27,500 nt of DNA, taken from the NCBI GenBank assembly GCA_030591305.1, contig JAUVBI010000009.1:1-27500 (forward strand). Direction: 5' to 3'. Each line of letters begins with the position of its first letter. Position 1 is the stretch's first letter. Made by a program: the position numbers and the translations under genes. This DNA is from Pseudomonadota bacterium (GTDB lineage Bacteria; Pseudomonadota; Gammaproteobacteria; Pseudomonadales; Halieaceae). The notes beneath the pieces were generated by a model. That model was not told the DNA's origin, ran no database searches, and saw nothing but the letters and a program-made list of their open reading frames with translations. This document shows positions 14,959-24,241 of the stretch, one piece after another.

Positions 14959-17900
14959 ATGCCAGCGACCATCAAGGCAGTATCTGAAGACACCCATACT
15001 CCTAACCCAACAACGTTGTTTGGTGCGGCGCTCTCAATTATTCTTGGCACATCAGTTTTGATTGGCTGGCACACAAATGACCCCTCACTGATTCAGGTCT
15101 GGTCAACGTTTGTTCCCATGCAGTACAACACAGCCCTGGGGTTTGTGTTGAGTGGCTTTGGCTTGCTCGCCACCATCCTGTGGTATCGAGGCACCGCTTC
15201 AGCAATCGGGATTGTGGTGATGGCTATCGGTCTGCTAACACTGGCTGAATATCAATATGGGGTTAACCTCGGAATTGACCAACTCCTGATGGAGCACTAC
15301 ATCACCACTGAAACTTCACATCCGGGTCGCATGGCGCCCAATACGGCACTGTGTTTTCTGATAATGGGTGCGGCTCTGTTTGGGTCAGGAAAATTACGGG
15401 GTGTCAAATATTCGACTTGGGTGGTCGGCTTACTCGGGCTGTTGATTATGGGGCTGGGCGTCACCGCGATGTTGGGCTATGCCATGAGCTATAAACAGGC
15501 ATATGGCTGGGGTGAGTCTACCAATATGGCTGTACATACCGCCGCTGGTTTCACACTACTAGGAATGGCAACTAGCAGCCTGGCCTTACAAGAATATGGC
15601 TCATCTGGTTCAAAATCACCCGCGTGGCTGGCAATGCCTCTGAGTATTCTGGCGGTAGCAGTCATGAGCTACTCGATTATCGAGAGCAGCCACATGGTTG
15701 AGTACCACATCAAGTTACAGGGTACTGTGAAGAAAATTCAGCTCGACATAACCACAGCTCATTTGTGGCTTGAGGAGGCCATCAGTGGCGACCAAACCAG
15801 AGACATTTCAGATGTATGGCACAAGCTGGAACAGGCTGCTGAAGATACCAGAGCCAGGCTCGATGGTCACACAAATATTGAAGAAGGTATCACTATCGTG
15901 CTTGTTGATCCCGAACTTCGTCGTTACGCCGACAAATTGCAAACGCAAATTGAGGCCTTCAAAAAAGTGGTTGAGACACGGTGGTCTAATTTGGACCAAG
16001 CCTATATCGGCTCTGACATTGAGCAACATTTCGACATGATATTTGAAGATTTACTCAGTCAAACTTATAAACTAGAAGCGGTCGTTTTTAATAAAATTAC
16101 CATGAACCTTGCCCGCTTTCGAACCATACAGTTCCTGTTAATGCTGCTGGTGCTGGGTTTTTTTATCGCAGCTGGAATTATTCTGTGGATCTACGACAAA
16201 CAGCAAAAACATAATGCAGAGAGGCTTATTCAGGCCCAGCAGGTCATTGAAGACAGCCCGGTAGTTCTGTTCAAATGGCGAGCAGCGGAGGGTTGGCCAG
16301 TAGACTTTGTATCTGAAAATGTCCACAGGTTCGGTTACACGGCACAGGCACTCCTGTCGGGTGAAATACTATTTTCAAGCATGGTGCACCCCGATGACAT
16401 CGTGAGAGTTGCCCGGGAAATTCAAACATATTCCGATGCGGGCCATACTGAATTTCAGCAGAAATACCGGCTCATCTCTCCCGATGGGGAGGTATTTTGG
16501 GTCAATGATAGCACCACTATAGAACGGGATAATAAAGGGGATATTATCTACTATCAGGGTACTGTCGTTGATATCACAGTGAGCAAAAGAACGAGAGAAA
16601 AACTTCACCGTTTTACTACCTTACTTGAGAAGTCATCTAACGAAATATTTACATTTGATAGTGAGACGCTTCTGTTCATTGATGTCAACCAGGGTGCTTT
16701 AATGAATCTGGGCTACTCACAGAGTGAGCTGCACCAGATGACGCCGCTGGATATCAGACCAGACATTACAAGGGATGAATTTTTTGACCTCATTGCACCA
16801 CTTCACAAGGGTGAAAAAAGCCAAGTTATATTTACCACGACCCATCAGCGTAAAGACAAGTCACGCTATGATGTAGAGATTTACCTGCAATACCTGCAAG
16901 AAGAACAACCGGTATTCCTGGCTATCACACTTGACATCACCGAGCGTAAACAGGCGCAACAGGCTTTGCTCCGATCCCAGCAAATAGTAGCGCAGAGTTC
17001 AGACATGCTAGCGCTACTGGATAAAGACTTTCACTATCTTTCCGTCAATGAAGCTTACGCCAGCACCTTCGACAAAAAACCGGAAGAACTGCTTGGCAAG
17101 ACACCCCAAGATTTTTATGGGCAAGCGGTTTTTGATTATGTCATCAAGCCAAGGGCCCTCCGGTGTATGGCCGGCAAGAAGCTCCAGTATGTCACGTCTA
17201 TTGACTTCCCCAACACGGGGCGGCGGATGATGGATGTATCTTATTTACCGTACGTTAATGAAAAAGGGGATATCCAAGGATTTATTGTCGCTGGACACGA
17301 CATTACAGATCGACTGAAAGAGGAAGCCAAAGGTCGGGAGCAGGACAAAATTCTAACGTCTATATTCGAAGTACTGCCAGACATATACTTTCTTATGGAT
17401 CAGGACGGAACCATTCTAGATTATCGTGCTAAACCGGATACTGCGCTTTATGTGTCACCAGAAACGTTTATGGGTAAGCGCATGCAGGATGTGATGCCTG
17501 CAGATATTGCCGAAATGTTTGATGAAAATATCGCTTTGGTATATGAGAGTAATGCATGGCTTAATTTTGAGTATGAGCTTGAGCTTGAGGGTACGCCCCT
17601 GCAGTTTGAGGCCCGGCTTAGCAAGTTACCTGAAAGTAAACAGATCGTTGTAGTTGTGAGGGATATTACCGAATTTAAAGTGAACAGGGATGAGTTGCGC
17701 AAACTTTCCCAGGCGGTAGAGCAGAGCCCGGAAAGTATTGTGATCACTAATATCAACGCCGAAATAGAATACGTCAATGAGGCCTTTGTTAAAGCCACTG
17801 GCTATAGCAGGGACGAAATCCAGGGAAAGAATCCACGCGTTCTACATTCTGGCAAGACCTCGCCACATACCTATACAGGTATGTGGAAAGCACTTTCCAG

Positions 17901-19935
17901 TGGTATGCCCTGGAAGGGCGAGTTCCAGAACCAGCGTAAAGACGGGAGTTTATACAGCGAATTTGCTTTGATTACCCCTCTTCGCCAGGAAAATGGTGAA
18001 GTCACACATTATGTAGCCGTCAAAGAAGATATCACGGAAAAGAAGAAACTGGCGCTCGAACTTGATAAGCACCGGCTTCGTCTGGAAGATCTCGTTGAAG
18101 AGCGTACCATTCAATTGACCGAGGCCAAAGAATTAGCTGAAACCGCCAATCTAGCCAAAAGTAGTTTTCTCGCTAACATAAGCCATGAGATCCGCACACC
18201 CATGAATGCCATTATTGGCTTAACCCACTTGATGAAACGTGGACGAACTTCCCCCAGTCAGGCAGAGCGACTCGAAAAAATTGATACCGCAGCTGAGCAC
18301 CTTCTGTCCATTATTAATGACGTGTTGGATTTCTCCAAGATCGAGTCTGGAAAACTACTTCTGGAGCAATCCGATTTTCACCTGGATTCCATCTTTAATT
18401 ATATTCATTCCATGGTGCACGAGCAGGCCAGATCCAAAGGGATAACCATCGAGAGAGACCAGAATGCGGTACCACATTGGTTGCGAGGTGATTCGACCCG
18501 ATTACGCCAGGCACTCCTCAACTATGTTGGTAATGCTATCAAGTTTACGGAACAGGGAAGCATCTGGATTCGATCGATAAAGCTTGACGAGAATGATCAT
18601 GAGATTCTGGTTCGATTTGAAGTACAGGATACCGGCATCGGTATCGACACTGATAATATATCCAGCTTATTCAAAACCTTTGAGCAGGTTGATGCATCCA
18701 CAACTCGCAAGTTCGGGGGTACTGGCTTAGGGCTTGCGATTACCAAACGTCTGGCACAACTGATGGGCGGCAGCGTAGGTGTTACCAGTGAACCTGGAGT
18801 GGGTAGTACATTCTGGTTTACTGCCTGGATAAGCAGAGGGCATGGTGTTATGCCAGCAAAAAAAGGTTCAGTAAAGGTGAAAGACCAAGAAGTGATTTTA
18901 CGATCACACTTTGCAGGCTCTCGTATCCTGCTGGTTGAAGACAATGCAATAAACAGTGAAGTAGCCATGGAACTTCTCAATTCAGTGGAAATGCTTGTTG
19001 ATCATGCTGATAATGGACGAATAGCGGTAGAGAAGGTACAGAGCAACGACTATGACCTGGTGCTCATGGATATTCAGATGCCAGAAATGGATGGCTTGGA
19101 AGCAACGAGAATTATTCGCGCCACAGATGGCATATCTGAGCTACCAATCCTGGCCATAACGGCTAATGTATTTGAGGACGATAGAGAAGCTTGCCGTGCA
19201 GTGGGAATGAATGATTTTGTTGCCAAACCGGTTGACCCACGCAATCTCTACGCAATGCTGGTGAAGTGGTTACCTAAAAGAGGGGATTTTGAAGCGAGTA
19301 AAACACATGGTTCAGGAAAAGAAAATCACGCGGCGTTGGCTGAACAGCTAGAGGGGATAGAAGGGGTGGAAGTCACAATCGGTTTGCGTAACCTGCGTGG
19401 TGATGCACAAACCTACCTTCGCCTTCTCCGCCAGCTCGATTCAGATCACGGAGAGGATATGCGCAAACTGGGCGAGCACCTGAATTCAGGAAAAACGGAT
19501 GATGCCCAACGCCTGGCGCACACCCTCAAAGGTGCTGCAGGAACGCTTGGTGTGGCAAGGTTAGAAGCAGCGGCAAGTTCGTTGGAGAAGTACCTCCATG
19601 ATCAAATTAATAGTGGGGGTCAGGGAGAGGATGTCTCTCGATTGATAGAATCGGTCACTAGTGAGCAAGAATACCTGCATGAGAGGTTAAGCCATATTGT
19701 CACACAGGAAACACCACCATTTGTTGCTGCAGATCCAGCGCAAGCGCAGGAACTACTCGGTCAACTTCAGGCCTTGTTAGAAAAAGATGACCCTGCCGTT
19801 AATGACCTGTTCACAAAGCATGAAGCGGTGCTTGAAAGTACACTCGGACAAGGGATAAAAGAACTTGGGAAACAAATAGAAGCCTATGATTATCCACTGG
19901 CTCTGAAAACCATTAATAAGATTAAATTGAAGTGA
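14959..19935 (+). CDS. Large hybrid sensor histidine kinase (7TM-like sensor, five PAS, HisKA-HATPase-REC-HPt)
   Basis: An inner-membrane protein of 1658 residues. It has a multi-helix membrane sensor (about 15-215), then a TM helix (about 224-243), an extracytoplasmic mostly helical segment of about 145 residues, and another TM helix (about 392-413). Five PAS/PAC repeats follow (about 420-540, 548-667, 673-787, 798-907, 914-1034). The HisKA domain has phosphorylatable H1076 ([11 protein letters not shown]), followed by a HATPase with DTGIGI and GTGLGLAI. A receiver has D1371 ([13 protein letters not shown]). An HPt domain has H1521 ([13 protein letters not shown]), and a short helical tail closes the protein. 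This is the full phosphorelay set of BarA/ArcB-like kinases. The likely output is the HD-GYP regulator 20 bp upstream. PAS domains could bind haem or flavin, but no ligand can be read. Confidence 0.9.
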   Translation: MPATIKAVSEDTHTPNPTTLFGAALSIILGTSVLIGWHTNDPSLIQVWSTFVPMQYNTALGFVLSGFGLLATILWYRGTASAIGIVVMAIGLLTLAEYQYGVNLGIDQLLMEHYITTETSHPGRMAPNTALCFLIMGAALFGSGKLRGVKYSTWVVGLLGLLIMGLGVTAMLGYAMSYKQAYGWGESTNMAVHTAAGFTLLGMATSSLALQEYGSSGSKSPAWLAMPLSILAVAVMSYSIIESSHMVEYHIKLQGTVKKIQLDITTAHLWLEEAISGDQTRDISDVWHKLEQAAEDTRARLDGHTNIEEGITIVLVDPELRRYADKLQTQIEAFKKVVETRWSNLDQAYIGSDIEQHFDMIFEDLLSQTYKLEAVVFNKITMNLARFRTIQFLLMLLVLGFFIAAGIILWIYDKQQKHNAERLIQAQQVIEDSPVVLFKWRAAEGWPVDFVSENVHRFGYTAQALLSGEILFSSMVHPDDIVRVAREIQTYSDAGHTEFQQKYRLISPDGEVFWVNDSTTIERDNKGDIIYYQGTVVDITVSKRTREKLHRFTTLLEKSSNEIFTFDSETLLFIDVNQGALMNLGYSQSELHQMTPLDIRPDITRDEFFDLIAPLHKGEKSQVIFTTTHQRKDKSRYDVEIYLQYLQEEQPVFLAITLDITERKQAQQALLRSQQIVAQSSDMLALLDKDFHYLSVNEAYASTFDKKPEELLGKTPQDFYGQAVFDYVIKPRALRCMAGKKLQYVTSIDFPNTGRRMMDVSYLPYVNEKGDIQGFIVAGHDITDRLKEEAKGREQDKILTSIFEVLPDIYFLMDQDGTILDYRAKPDTALYVSPETFMGKRMQDVMPADIAEMFDENIALVYESNAWLNFEYELELEGTPLQFEARLSKLPESKQIVVVVRDITEFKVNRDELRKLSQAVEQSPESIVITNINAEIEYVNEAFVKATGYSRDEIQGKNPRVLHSGKTSPHTYTGMWKALSSGMPWKGEFQNQRKDGSLYSEFALITPLRQENGEVTHYVAVKEDITEKKKLALELDKHRLRLEDLVEERTIQLTEAKELAETANLAKSSFLANISHEIRTPMNAIIGLTHLMKRGRTSPSQAERLEKIDTAAEHLLSIINDVLDFSKIESGKLLLEQSDFHLDSIFNYIHSMVHEQARSKGITIERDQNAVPHWLRGDSTRLRQALLNYVGNAIKFTEQGSIWIRSIKLDENDHEILVRFEVQDTGIGIDTDNISSLFKTFEQVDASTTRKFGGTGLGLAITKRLAQLMGGSVGVTSEPGVGSTFWFTAWISRGHGVMPAKKGSVKVKDQEVILRSHFAGSRILLVEDNAINSEVAMELLNSVEMLVDHADNGRIAVEKVQSNDYDLVLMDIQMPEMDGLEATRIIRATDGISELPILAITANVFEDDREACRAVGMNDFVAKPVDPRNLYAMLVKWLPKRGDFEASKTHGSGKENHAALAEQLEGIEGVEVTIGLRNLRGDAQTYLRLLRQLDSDHGEDMRKLGEHLNSGKTDDAQRLAHTLKGAAGTLGVARLEAAASSLEKYLHDQINSGGQGEDVSRLIESVTSEQEYLHERLSHIVTQETPPFVAADPAQAQELLGQLQALLEKDDPAVNDLFTKHEAVLESTLGQGIKELGKQIEAYDYPLALKTINKIKLK

Positions 19936-19944
19936 GTATCCAGT

Positions 19945-19979
19945 AAAAAACTGCTAACCTTGCTCCACTTTTGTTAGCA
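19945..19979 (-). terminator. Weak terminator-like hairpin, functional mainly on the minus strand
   Basis: TGCTAAC (19952-19958) and GTTAGCA (19973-19979) form a 7-bp stem with a 14-nt loop. The T-run (AAAAAA on the plus strand, 19945-19950) follows only in minus-strand reading, and no minus-strand gene reaches it nearby. On the plus strand, after the kinase gene, there is no T-run. Confidence 0.25.
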
Positions 19980-20008
19980 ACCCACTTCAACTACACAGAA
20001 CTAAGCAT

Positions 20009-21124
20009 ATGAGCAGCAGTTTTATCCCGCCACACCGTATCCTGATGGGCCCGGGCCCCTCCGACGTCTCCCAGCGCGTGCTGGATGCACTGGCCCGCCC
20101 CACCATTGGCCACCTGGACCCGGAATTCGTCAAACTCATGGACGAGATCAAGGGCCTATTGCAGTACGCCTTTCAAACGAAGAACGAGTTAACACTGCCC
20201 ATTTCGGCACCGGGCTCAGCGGGAATGGAAGCCTGTTTTGTCAACCTGGTCTCCCCCGGAGACACGGTTATAGTTTGCCAGAACGGTGTATTTGGCGGCC
20301 GCATGAAAGAAAATGTGGAGCGCTGCGGTGCAACCGCCATCATGGTTGAAGATGCCTGGGGCGAACCGGTCAGCGTAGACAAAGTCGCCCAGGCCTTTGA
20401 GCAACACCACAACGTCAGCATTCTCGCTTTTGTGCACGCCGAAACTTCCACCGGAGTACTCAGCGATGCCGAAGCCCTCTGTGCCCTGGCTACAAAACAC
20501 GGCGCTCTGTCCATTGTCGATGCTGTTACCTCCCTGGGTGGGGTGCCACTGAAGGTGGATGACTGGGGCGCAGACGCCGTCTACTCGGGTACCCAAAAGT
20601 GTCTGTCCTGTGTACCGGGTATCTCCCCTGTTACCTTCGGGCCCCGAGCGGTGGAGAGAATCAACAATCGAAAAACAAAAGTACAGAGCTGGTTCCTGGA
20701 TATGCAACTGGTTATGGCGTACTGGGGTGGCAGCGCCAAGCGTGCCTATCACCACACTGCTCCGGTGAACAATCTGTACGCCCTGCACGAGTCCCTGTTG
20801 ATGTTGCACGAGGAGGGCCTGGAGCAGGCGCACCTGCGCCATAGACAGAATCACAATGCACTGGTATCCGGATTGGAAGATATGGGCCTGAGTATGGCTG
20901 TGGCTCCCGAGTATCGCCTGCCCCAACTTAACGCCGTCAATATTCCCGAGGGCGTCGATGACGCTGCCGTACGGGCAACGCTGCTGAATAATTTTGATCT
21001 GGAAATTGGTGCCGGCCTGGGCGCCCTTGCCGGAAAAACCTGGCGCATTGGCCTGATGGGGGAAAGTAGCAGTGAGGAGAATGTATCCACTTGCCTGAAC
21101 GCCCTGAAGTCTGTTCTGGTGTAG
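20009..21124 (+). CDS. Class V PLP aminotransferase (alanine/serine-glyoxylate aminotransferase)
   Basis: A fold-type I aminotransferase of 371 residues. The N-terminal HRILMGPGPSDVSQRVLDALARPTIGHLDPEF is the hallmark of alanine-glyoxylate/serine-glyoxylate transaminases. The PLP aspartate is in SIVDAVTSLGG, and the Schiff-base lysine is K197 in SGTQKCLSCVPG. WRIGLMGESSSEENV matches the family C-terminal block. It converts glyoxylate to glycine using alanine or serine as amino donor in the cytosol. The glyoxylate and serine branches cannot be separated by eye. It stands upstream of a YhhN gene whose start is 5 bp after its stop or inside its 3' end. No strong RBS is seen. Confidence 0.9.
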   Translation: MSSSFIPPHRILMGPGPSDVSQRVLDALARPTIGHLDPEFVKLMDEIKGLLQYAFQTKNELTLPISAPGSAGMEACFVNLVSPGDTVIVCQNGVFGGRMKENVERCGATAIMVEDAWGEPVSVDKVAQAFEQHHNVSILAFVHAETSTGVLSDAEALCALATKHGALSIVDAVTSLGGVPLKVDDWGADAVYSGTQKCLSCVPGISPVTFGPRAVERINNRKTKVQSWFLDMQLVMAYWGGSAKRAYHHTAPVNNLYALHESLLMLHEEGLEQAHLRHRQNHNALVSGLEDMGLSMAVAPEYRLPQLNAVNIPEGVDDAAVRATLLNNFDLEIGAGLGALAGKTWRIGLMGESSSEENVSTCLNALKSVLV

Positions 21125-21129
21125 TTGCA

Positions 21130-21768
21130 TTGAAGCGGATAACGCTACTGGCCTTCACTTTCAGCGCCCTGGTGTATCTGCTGACGATACCCTACTCGCC
21201 CTACCCCGGCTCCCTGCTGGTTAAAGCCCTGCCGATACTCATACTACTGGGCGTGGCCTGGGTATCATTACAGGGGCGCACACGATTGTTTATGGCACTG
21301 GCACTGTTACTCTCTGCCTGCGGTGATGTCTTTCTGGAAATGGACAGGTTTACACCCGGTCTCGCCTCATTCCTGGTCGCACAACTGAGTTACGCCTGGT
21401 ATTTTTTCTCTCAGCGAGATACAGGCCCACTACCCTGGGGGCGATTGATTCTGATTCTGGCCATCATGCTTTCGGTCAGCATTCCCGTGGTATCCCACGC
21501 TGGAGAAATAATGCTTCCCGTGGCGGTATACATGTCGGCAATATGCCTGATGGGCGTCGGTGCCGCACTCTATCGCCAGCCCTCCACTATGTTATTCGCG
21601 GGGGCTCTATTATTTGTAGCCTCCGACAGCATGATTGGCCTCAACCGCTTTGTGCTACCACTGCCGGGTTCCAAATACCCCATTATGATGACCTATTACG
21701 CTGCCCAACTGTTGATATTGTGGGGCGTGATGTACGCCACAGAAAAACAGGCAAACATTACAGATTAA
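21130..21768 (+). CDS. YhhN/TMEM86 family membrane protein (possible lysoplasmalogenase)
   Basis: About 212 residues from TTG 21130, with seven to eight hydrophobic helices. Conserved acidic positions of the YhhN family are seen as ACGDVFLEMD and VASDSMIGLNRF. In animals the TMEM86 members hydrolyse lysoplasmalogens; in bacteria the role is little known. The start is uncertain: no ATG fits. A TTG at 21091 inside the aminotransferase gene would add 13 residues and overlap by 34 nt, and the TTG at 21130 is 5 bp after its stop. Either way, translation is probably coupled to the aminotransferase. The stop overlaps that of the convergent GST gene (TTAA, 21765-21768). Confidence 0.8.
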   Translation: MKRITLLAFTFSALVYLLTIPYSPYPGSLLVKALPILILLGVAWVSLQGRTRLFMALALLLSACGDVFLEMDRFTPGLASFLVAQLSYAWYFFSQRDTGPLPWGRLILILAIMLSVSIPVVSHAGEIMLPVAVYMSAICLMGVGAALYRQPSTMLFAGALLFVASDSMIGLNRFVLPLPGSKYPIMMTYYAAQLLILWGVMYATEKQANITD

Positions 21769-22376
21769 GCGGCTGCACTAGGCCGTCCCTTAACACGCTC
21801 AAACCAGGCTACTATGTTGGCATTATCCGGGTTCAGGGGCTGGCCCATCTGGGTAAAGAAATCCAGAAAGGAAAATAGCAGGATGTCAGCCATGCTGAAT
21901 CTGTCGCCGCAGATATAGTCTTTGCCATCCATCAAACTATTCAGCCAGGTAATTTTTTCCTGGGCCAGGATTTTCAGATCATCGGCCGCCTGGGGAATTA
22001 AGCGCATGCGGCCCTCAAATAGTGCGGCACCATCGGAATACCGAAAACCGTTGGTGAGATTTTCCAGAATTCCGTGGTCTATCCGACGCACCCACATTCT
22101 GGTCTGCGCACGCTCTTCCGCCGTGTTACCCATAAGAGCAGTACCGCCCTTCTTTTCATCCAGATACTCGCAAATAGCGGTAATCTCAGCGATAACACTG
22201 CCATCATCCAAGGCCAAGGCCGGACACTGCCCGCCTGGATTAATCTTCAGGTAGCCCTCCCCCCGGTTTTCCGCAGCCATTATGTCGACTTCCTGCATCT
22301 CAATTGTATCGCCCAATTCAGCAATATACATGCGTACGGTCTTGGGGTTGGGGCCTATTGAATTATATAGTTTCAT
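21765..22376 (-). CDS. Glutathione S-transferase family protein
   Basis: A 203-residue GST. The N-terminal thioredoxin-like domain begins KLYNSIGPNPKTVRMYIAEL, where Ser/Asn near residue 5-9 would activate glutathione. It continues with KINPGGQCPALALDDGSVIAEITAICEYLDE (cis-Pro and the glutathione-binding Glu-Ile/Ser region, here AEIT in place of the usual SES/T). The helical C-terminal domain has the N-capping SMADILLFSFLDF. The start is ATG 22376 with AAGGA 8 nt upstream; a start at 22409 would add 11 basic residues. The usual SSxS motif of maleylacetoacetate isomerase is absent, so it is not the missing tyrosine-pathway enzyme. The gene stands alone on its strand. Confidence 0.88.
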   Translation of the reverse strand: MKLYNSIGPNPKTVRMYIAELGDTIEMQEVDIMAAENRGEGYLKINPGGQCPALALDDGSVIAEITAICEYLDEKKGGTALMGNTAEERAQTRMWVRRIDHGILENLTNGFRYSDGAALFEGRMRLIPQAADDLKILAQEKITWLNSLMDGKDYICGDRFSMADILLFSFLDFFTQMGQPLNPDNANIVAWFERVKGRPSAAA

Positions 22377-22507
22377 TGGATATTTCCTTTTGCGACTTGG
22401 CTTCGACATAATTAGAGTCGTCAGGATATATCGAAAACGCCCCCCCAGTCTATTGCCTTCCGTTATTCCCCGTCATCTACAGCCTCTGTACCAACTAATT
22501 TACAGCA

Positions 22508-23962
22508 CTATTTTTTTTGAAAAACCAAGCCTGACCTTGTGTTGAAGTTATGGAAATTGAAATCATCGGCTATAACAGATTCTACAGGCTGTTGAGGCAA
22601 AGCCTCGGTGAGCAATCCCGGCACCTGAAAAACACTTCGATCACCAAAGGGAGCCCAGCTCCCGGTAATAACCACTTCCGGATCACCCTCTATCAGTCCG
22701 CGCATTTCATGATCAATATAGGGGCTGTGGACATACATATTCCCCGCTTTGGCGACATAGTGTTTCTGGTCGACAACCCATTGGGTTTCACCACCTAAAA
22801 TATAATAAAACTCGGGGGTCGCATGGGAGTGAGTAATATATTTACCCTTTGGCCCCACCGCGATATAGGAAACATTAAAATCGTACTGGCTGCCCGGAAC
22901 CTTGGCCTGAAAAACACCCTTCATACGGACCATTTTATTCCAGGCTCTGAGCGTATCACCTGCTTTACTGGCATCTCTTGCCCAGAAAAAACCCTCGGCG
23001 GGGATGTTTTCAAAATCTAACCAGTTGACGTCTAACTCATTGGAAAATTGTGGCGCGCCAGGGTATAGGCCTGTGTACTTTTTATATTGCTCCTGTTTCT
23101 TCATCGCAATTAGCTGTTTATGCTGTTCGGCGTAAAAGCCCTGTTTATTTCGCTTATTGCCTGTGGCAGTGTCCATTTCTATAAACGGTTTACGCACTGA
23201 TTCCTGCCAATGCTCATAGTTAGAAGGCATTACCGATTCCAGCGGCTGAGCGTGAAAGTTACTGCCCGTCAGGTAATATCCATAATCCAGATACACTTGC
23301 TGACCACCCGGTGCCCAGCGAAACCAGAGCAGTTTCAAAGGTGTATCGGAGGTCACTTTAATTCTGCGCTCTGTCAGGGACTCCAATTTGACTGAAGTGC
23401 CGGTGTAAGCCTGGATTGTTTTTCCCTCGACGGTAATTTCAGCGGAACCTTCAATAATGTGGAAAGCCCCGGGGGCAGCATCGGCATGTCTGGGTAACAC
23501 TGCACCGACACCAAGTGCCAGCTCCACTATTTTTATGTCAGGGTGATTCAGAACCGTCTTCACCTTTAAAGCTTTTCTCAACTGATTTAACTCTGCGGGA
23601 GACTCCGCATTAACAGCATCCCAGTTCAGTGAAAAAACATCTTCCAGTGTCTGCCATGGCTGGGAAGACGAGGAAAACTCAGCATCCAGTATATCTTTAC
23701 CCCTGAACGCCTGGGGTGCCCCGGGATCATTAAGCGCGGCTAGACGATTAGCTCGCATTATCTCCAACAGCTCATTCATTGGATCCAGTTTTTTATTCTG
23801 CTCGGTGGCATCCCAAATTCCCGGAGTGATGTCTTTATAGGAAAAAATCTCACCGGGCTTTGGCACATAGTAGTTGGAATCTGCAGCGACCACCGCTCCA
23901 CTTAACAACAGGGGTAGTAGTGCAGCCATAACTATCTTTAAATGAGGATAATGAGTAATCAT
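22508..23962 (-). CDS. Secreted two-cupin protein of unknown substrate
   Basis: The protein has 484 residues and a Sec signal peptide (IVMAALLPLLLSGAVVAA, cleavage near residue 27), so the mature part is periplasmic or exported. The N-terminal cupin (about 140-225; RHADAAPGAFHIIEG) is degenerate: the usual Glu ligand position is Gly. The C-terminal cupin (about 360-440) keeps a full metal set, H-x-H-x3-E in HSHATPEFYYILGG plus a later His in SPYIDHEM, so it should be the active domain. A long lysine- and tyrosine-rich linker (KQLIAMKKQEQYKKYTG) joins them. A good RBS (GGAG, 8 nt) precedes the ATG. It lies downstream of a TonB-dependent receptor on the same strand, which suggests work on an imported compound. 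Cupin lyases, dioxygenases and isomerases all remain possible. Confidence 0.8.
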   Translation of the reverse strand: MITHYPHLKIVMAALLPLLLSGAVVAADSNYYVPKPGEIFSYKDITPGIWDATEQNKKLDPMNELLEIMRANRLAALNDPGAPQAFRGKDILDAEFSSSSQPWQTLEDVFSLNWDAVNAESPAELNQLRKALKVKTVLNHPDIKIVELALGVGAVLPRHADAAPGAFHIIEGSAEITVEGKTIQAYTGTSVKLESLTERRIKVTSDTPLKLLWFRWAPGGQQVYLDYGYYLTGSNFHAQPLESVMPSNYEHWQESVRKPFIEMDTATGNKRNKQGFYAEQHKQLIAMKKQEQYKKYTGLYPGAPQFSNELDVNWLDFENIPAEGFFWARDASKAGDTLRAWNKMVRMKGVFQAKVPGSQYDFNVSYIAVGPKGKYITHSHATPEFYYILGGETQWVVDQKHYVAKAGNMYVHSPYIDHEMRGLIEGDPEVVITGSWAPFGDRSVFQVPGLLTEALPQQPVESVIADDFNFHNFNTRSGLVFQKK

Positions 23963-24197
23963 TTTTGTCTCCTGACTTGTGCTTGTAAGTGACTAAATAC
24001 CTGGAGCATCTCGCTTCCCTGCCTTTAGCGAAGTTCGTGTGCAGTAATTGCATCAAACAGCAGAATATTAATGGGGTCATGCAGATAACCGGGTGACAGC
24101 CCAGCACATCCAGGTTTGCTTCAATCACCTTCTCTCCCTTCTCTATACACTGTACGCCCGGTCCATTACAACTTACTCCGACAGGAAATATTTCAGG

Positions 24198-24222
24198 AAA
24201 AAAAGGGGCGACATACACCCCT
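24198..24222 (-). terminator. Rho-independent terminator after the TonB-dependent receptor gene
   Basis: On the minus strand AGGGG (24222-24218), a 9-nt loop and CCCCT (24208-24204) are followed by a T-run of about seven bases, 20 bp after the receptor stop. The remaining gap (23963-24197) to the secreted cupin gene shows no gene. The cupin gene may therefore have its own promoter or depend on read-through. Confidence 0.65.
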
Positions 24223-24241
24223 AACAGGGACTACCTGGATA

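Noticed and set aside
19945..19979. A second attC-like site (GCTAAC ... GTTAGC) after the kinase gene
   Set aside because: Stem too short, no paired inner arms with an extrahelical base, and no cassette context; treated as a weak hairpin.
20216..21130. A 304-codon open frame on the minus strand opposite the aminotransferase
   Set aside because: It is fully antisense to a gene with clear family motifs, has no RBS and reads like a codon-bias shadow (rich in H, Q, G).
23850..24218. A 122-codon minus-strand frame over the receptor/cupin gap
   Set aside because: It runs through the terminator and into the signal peptide region of the cupin gene in another frame; no coding signs.
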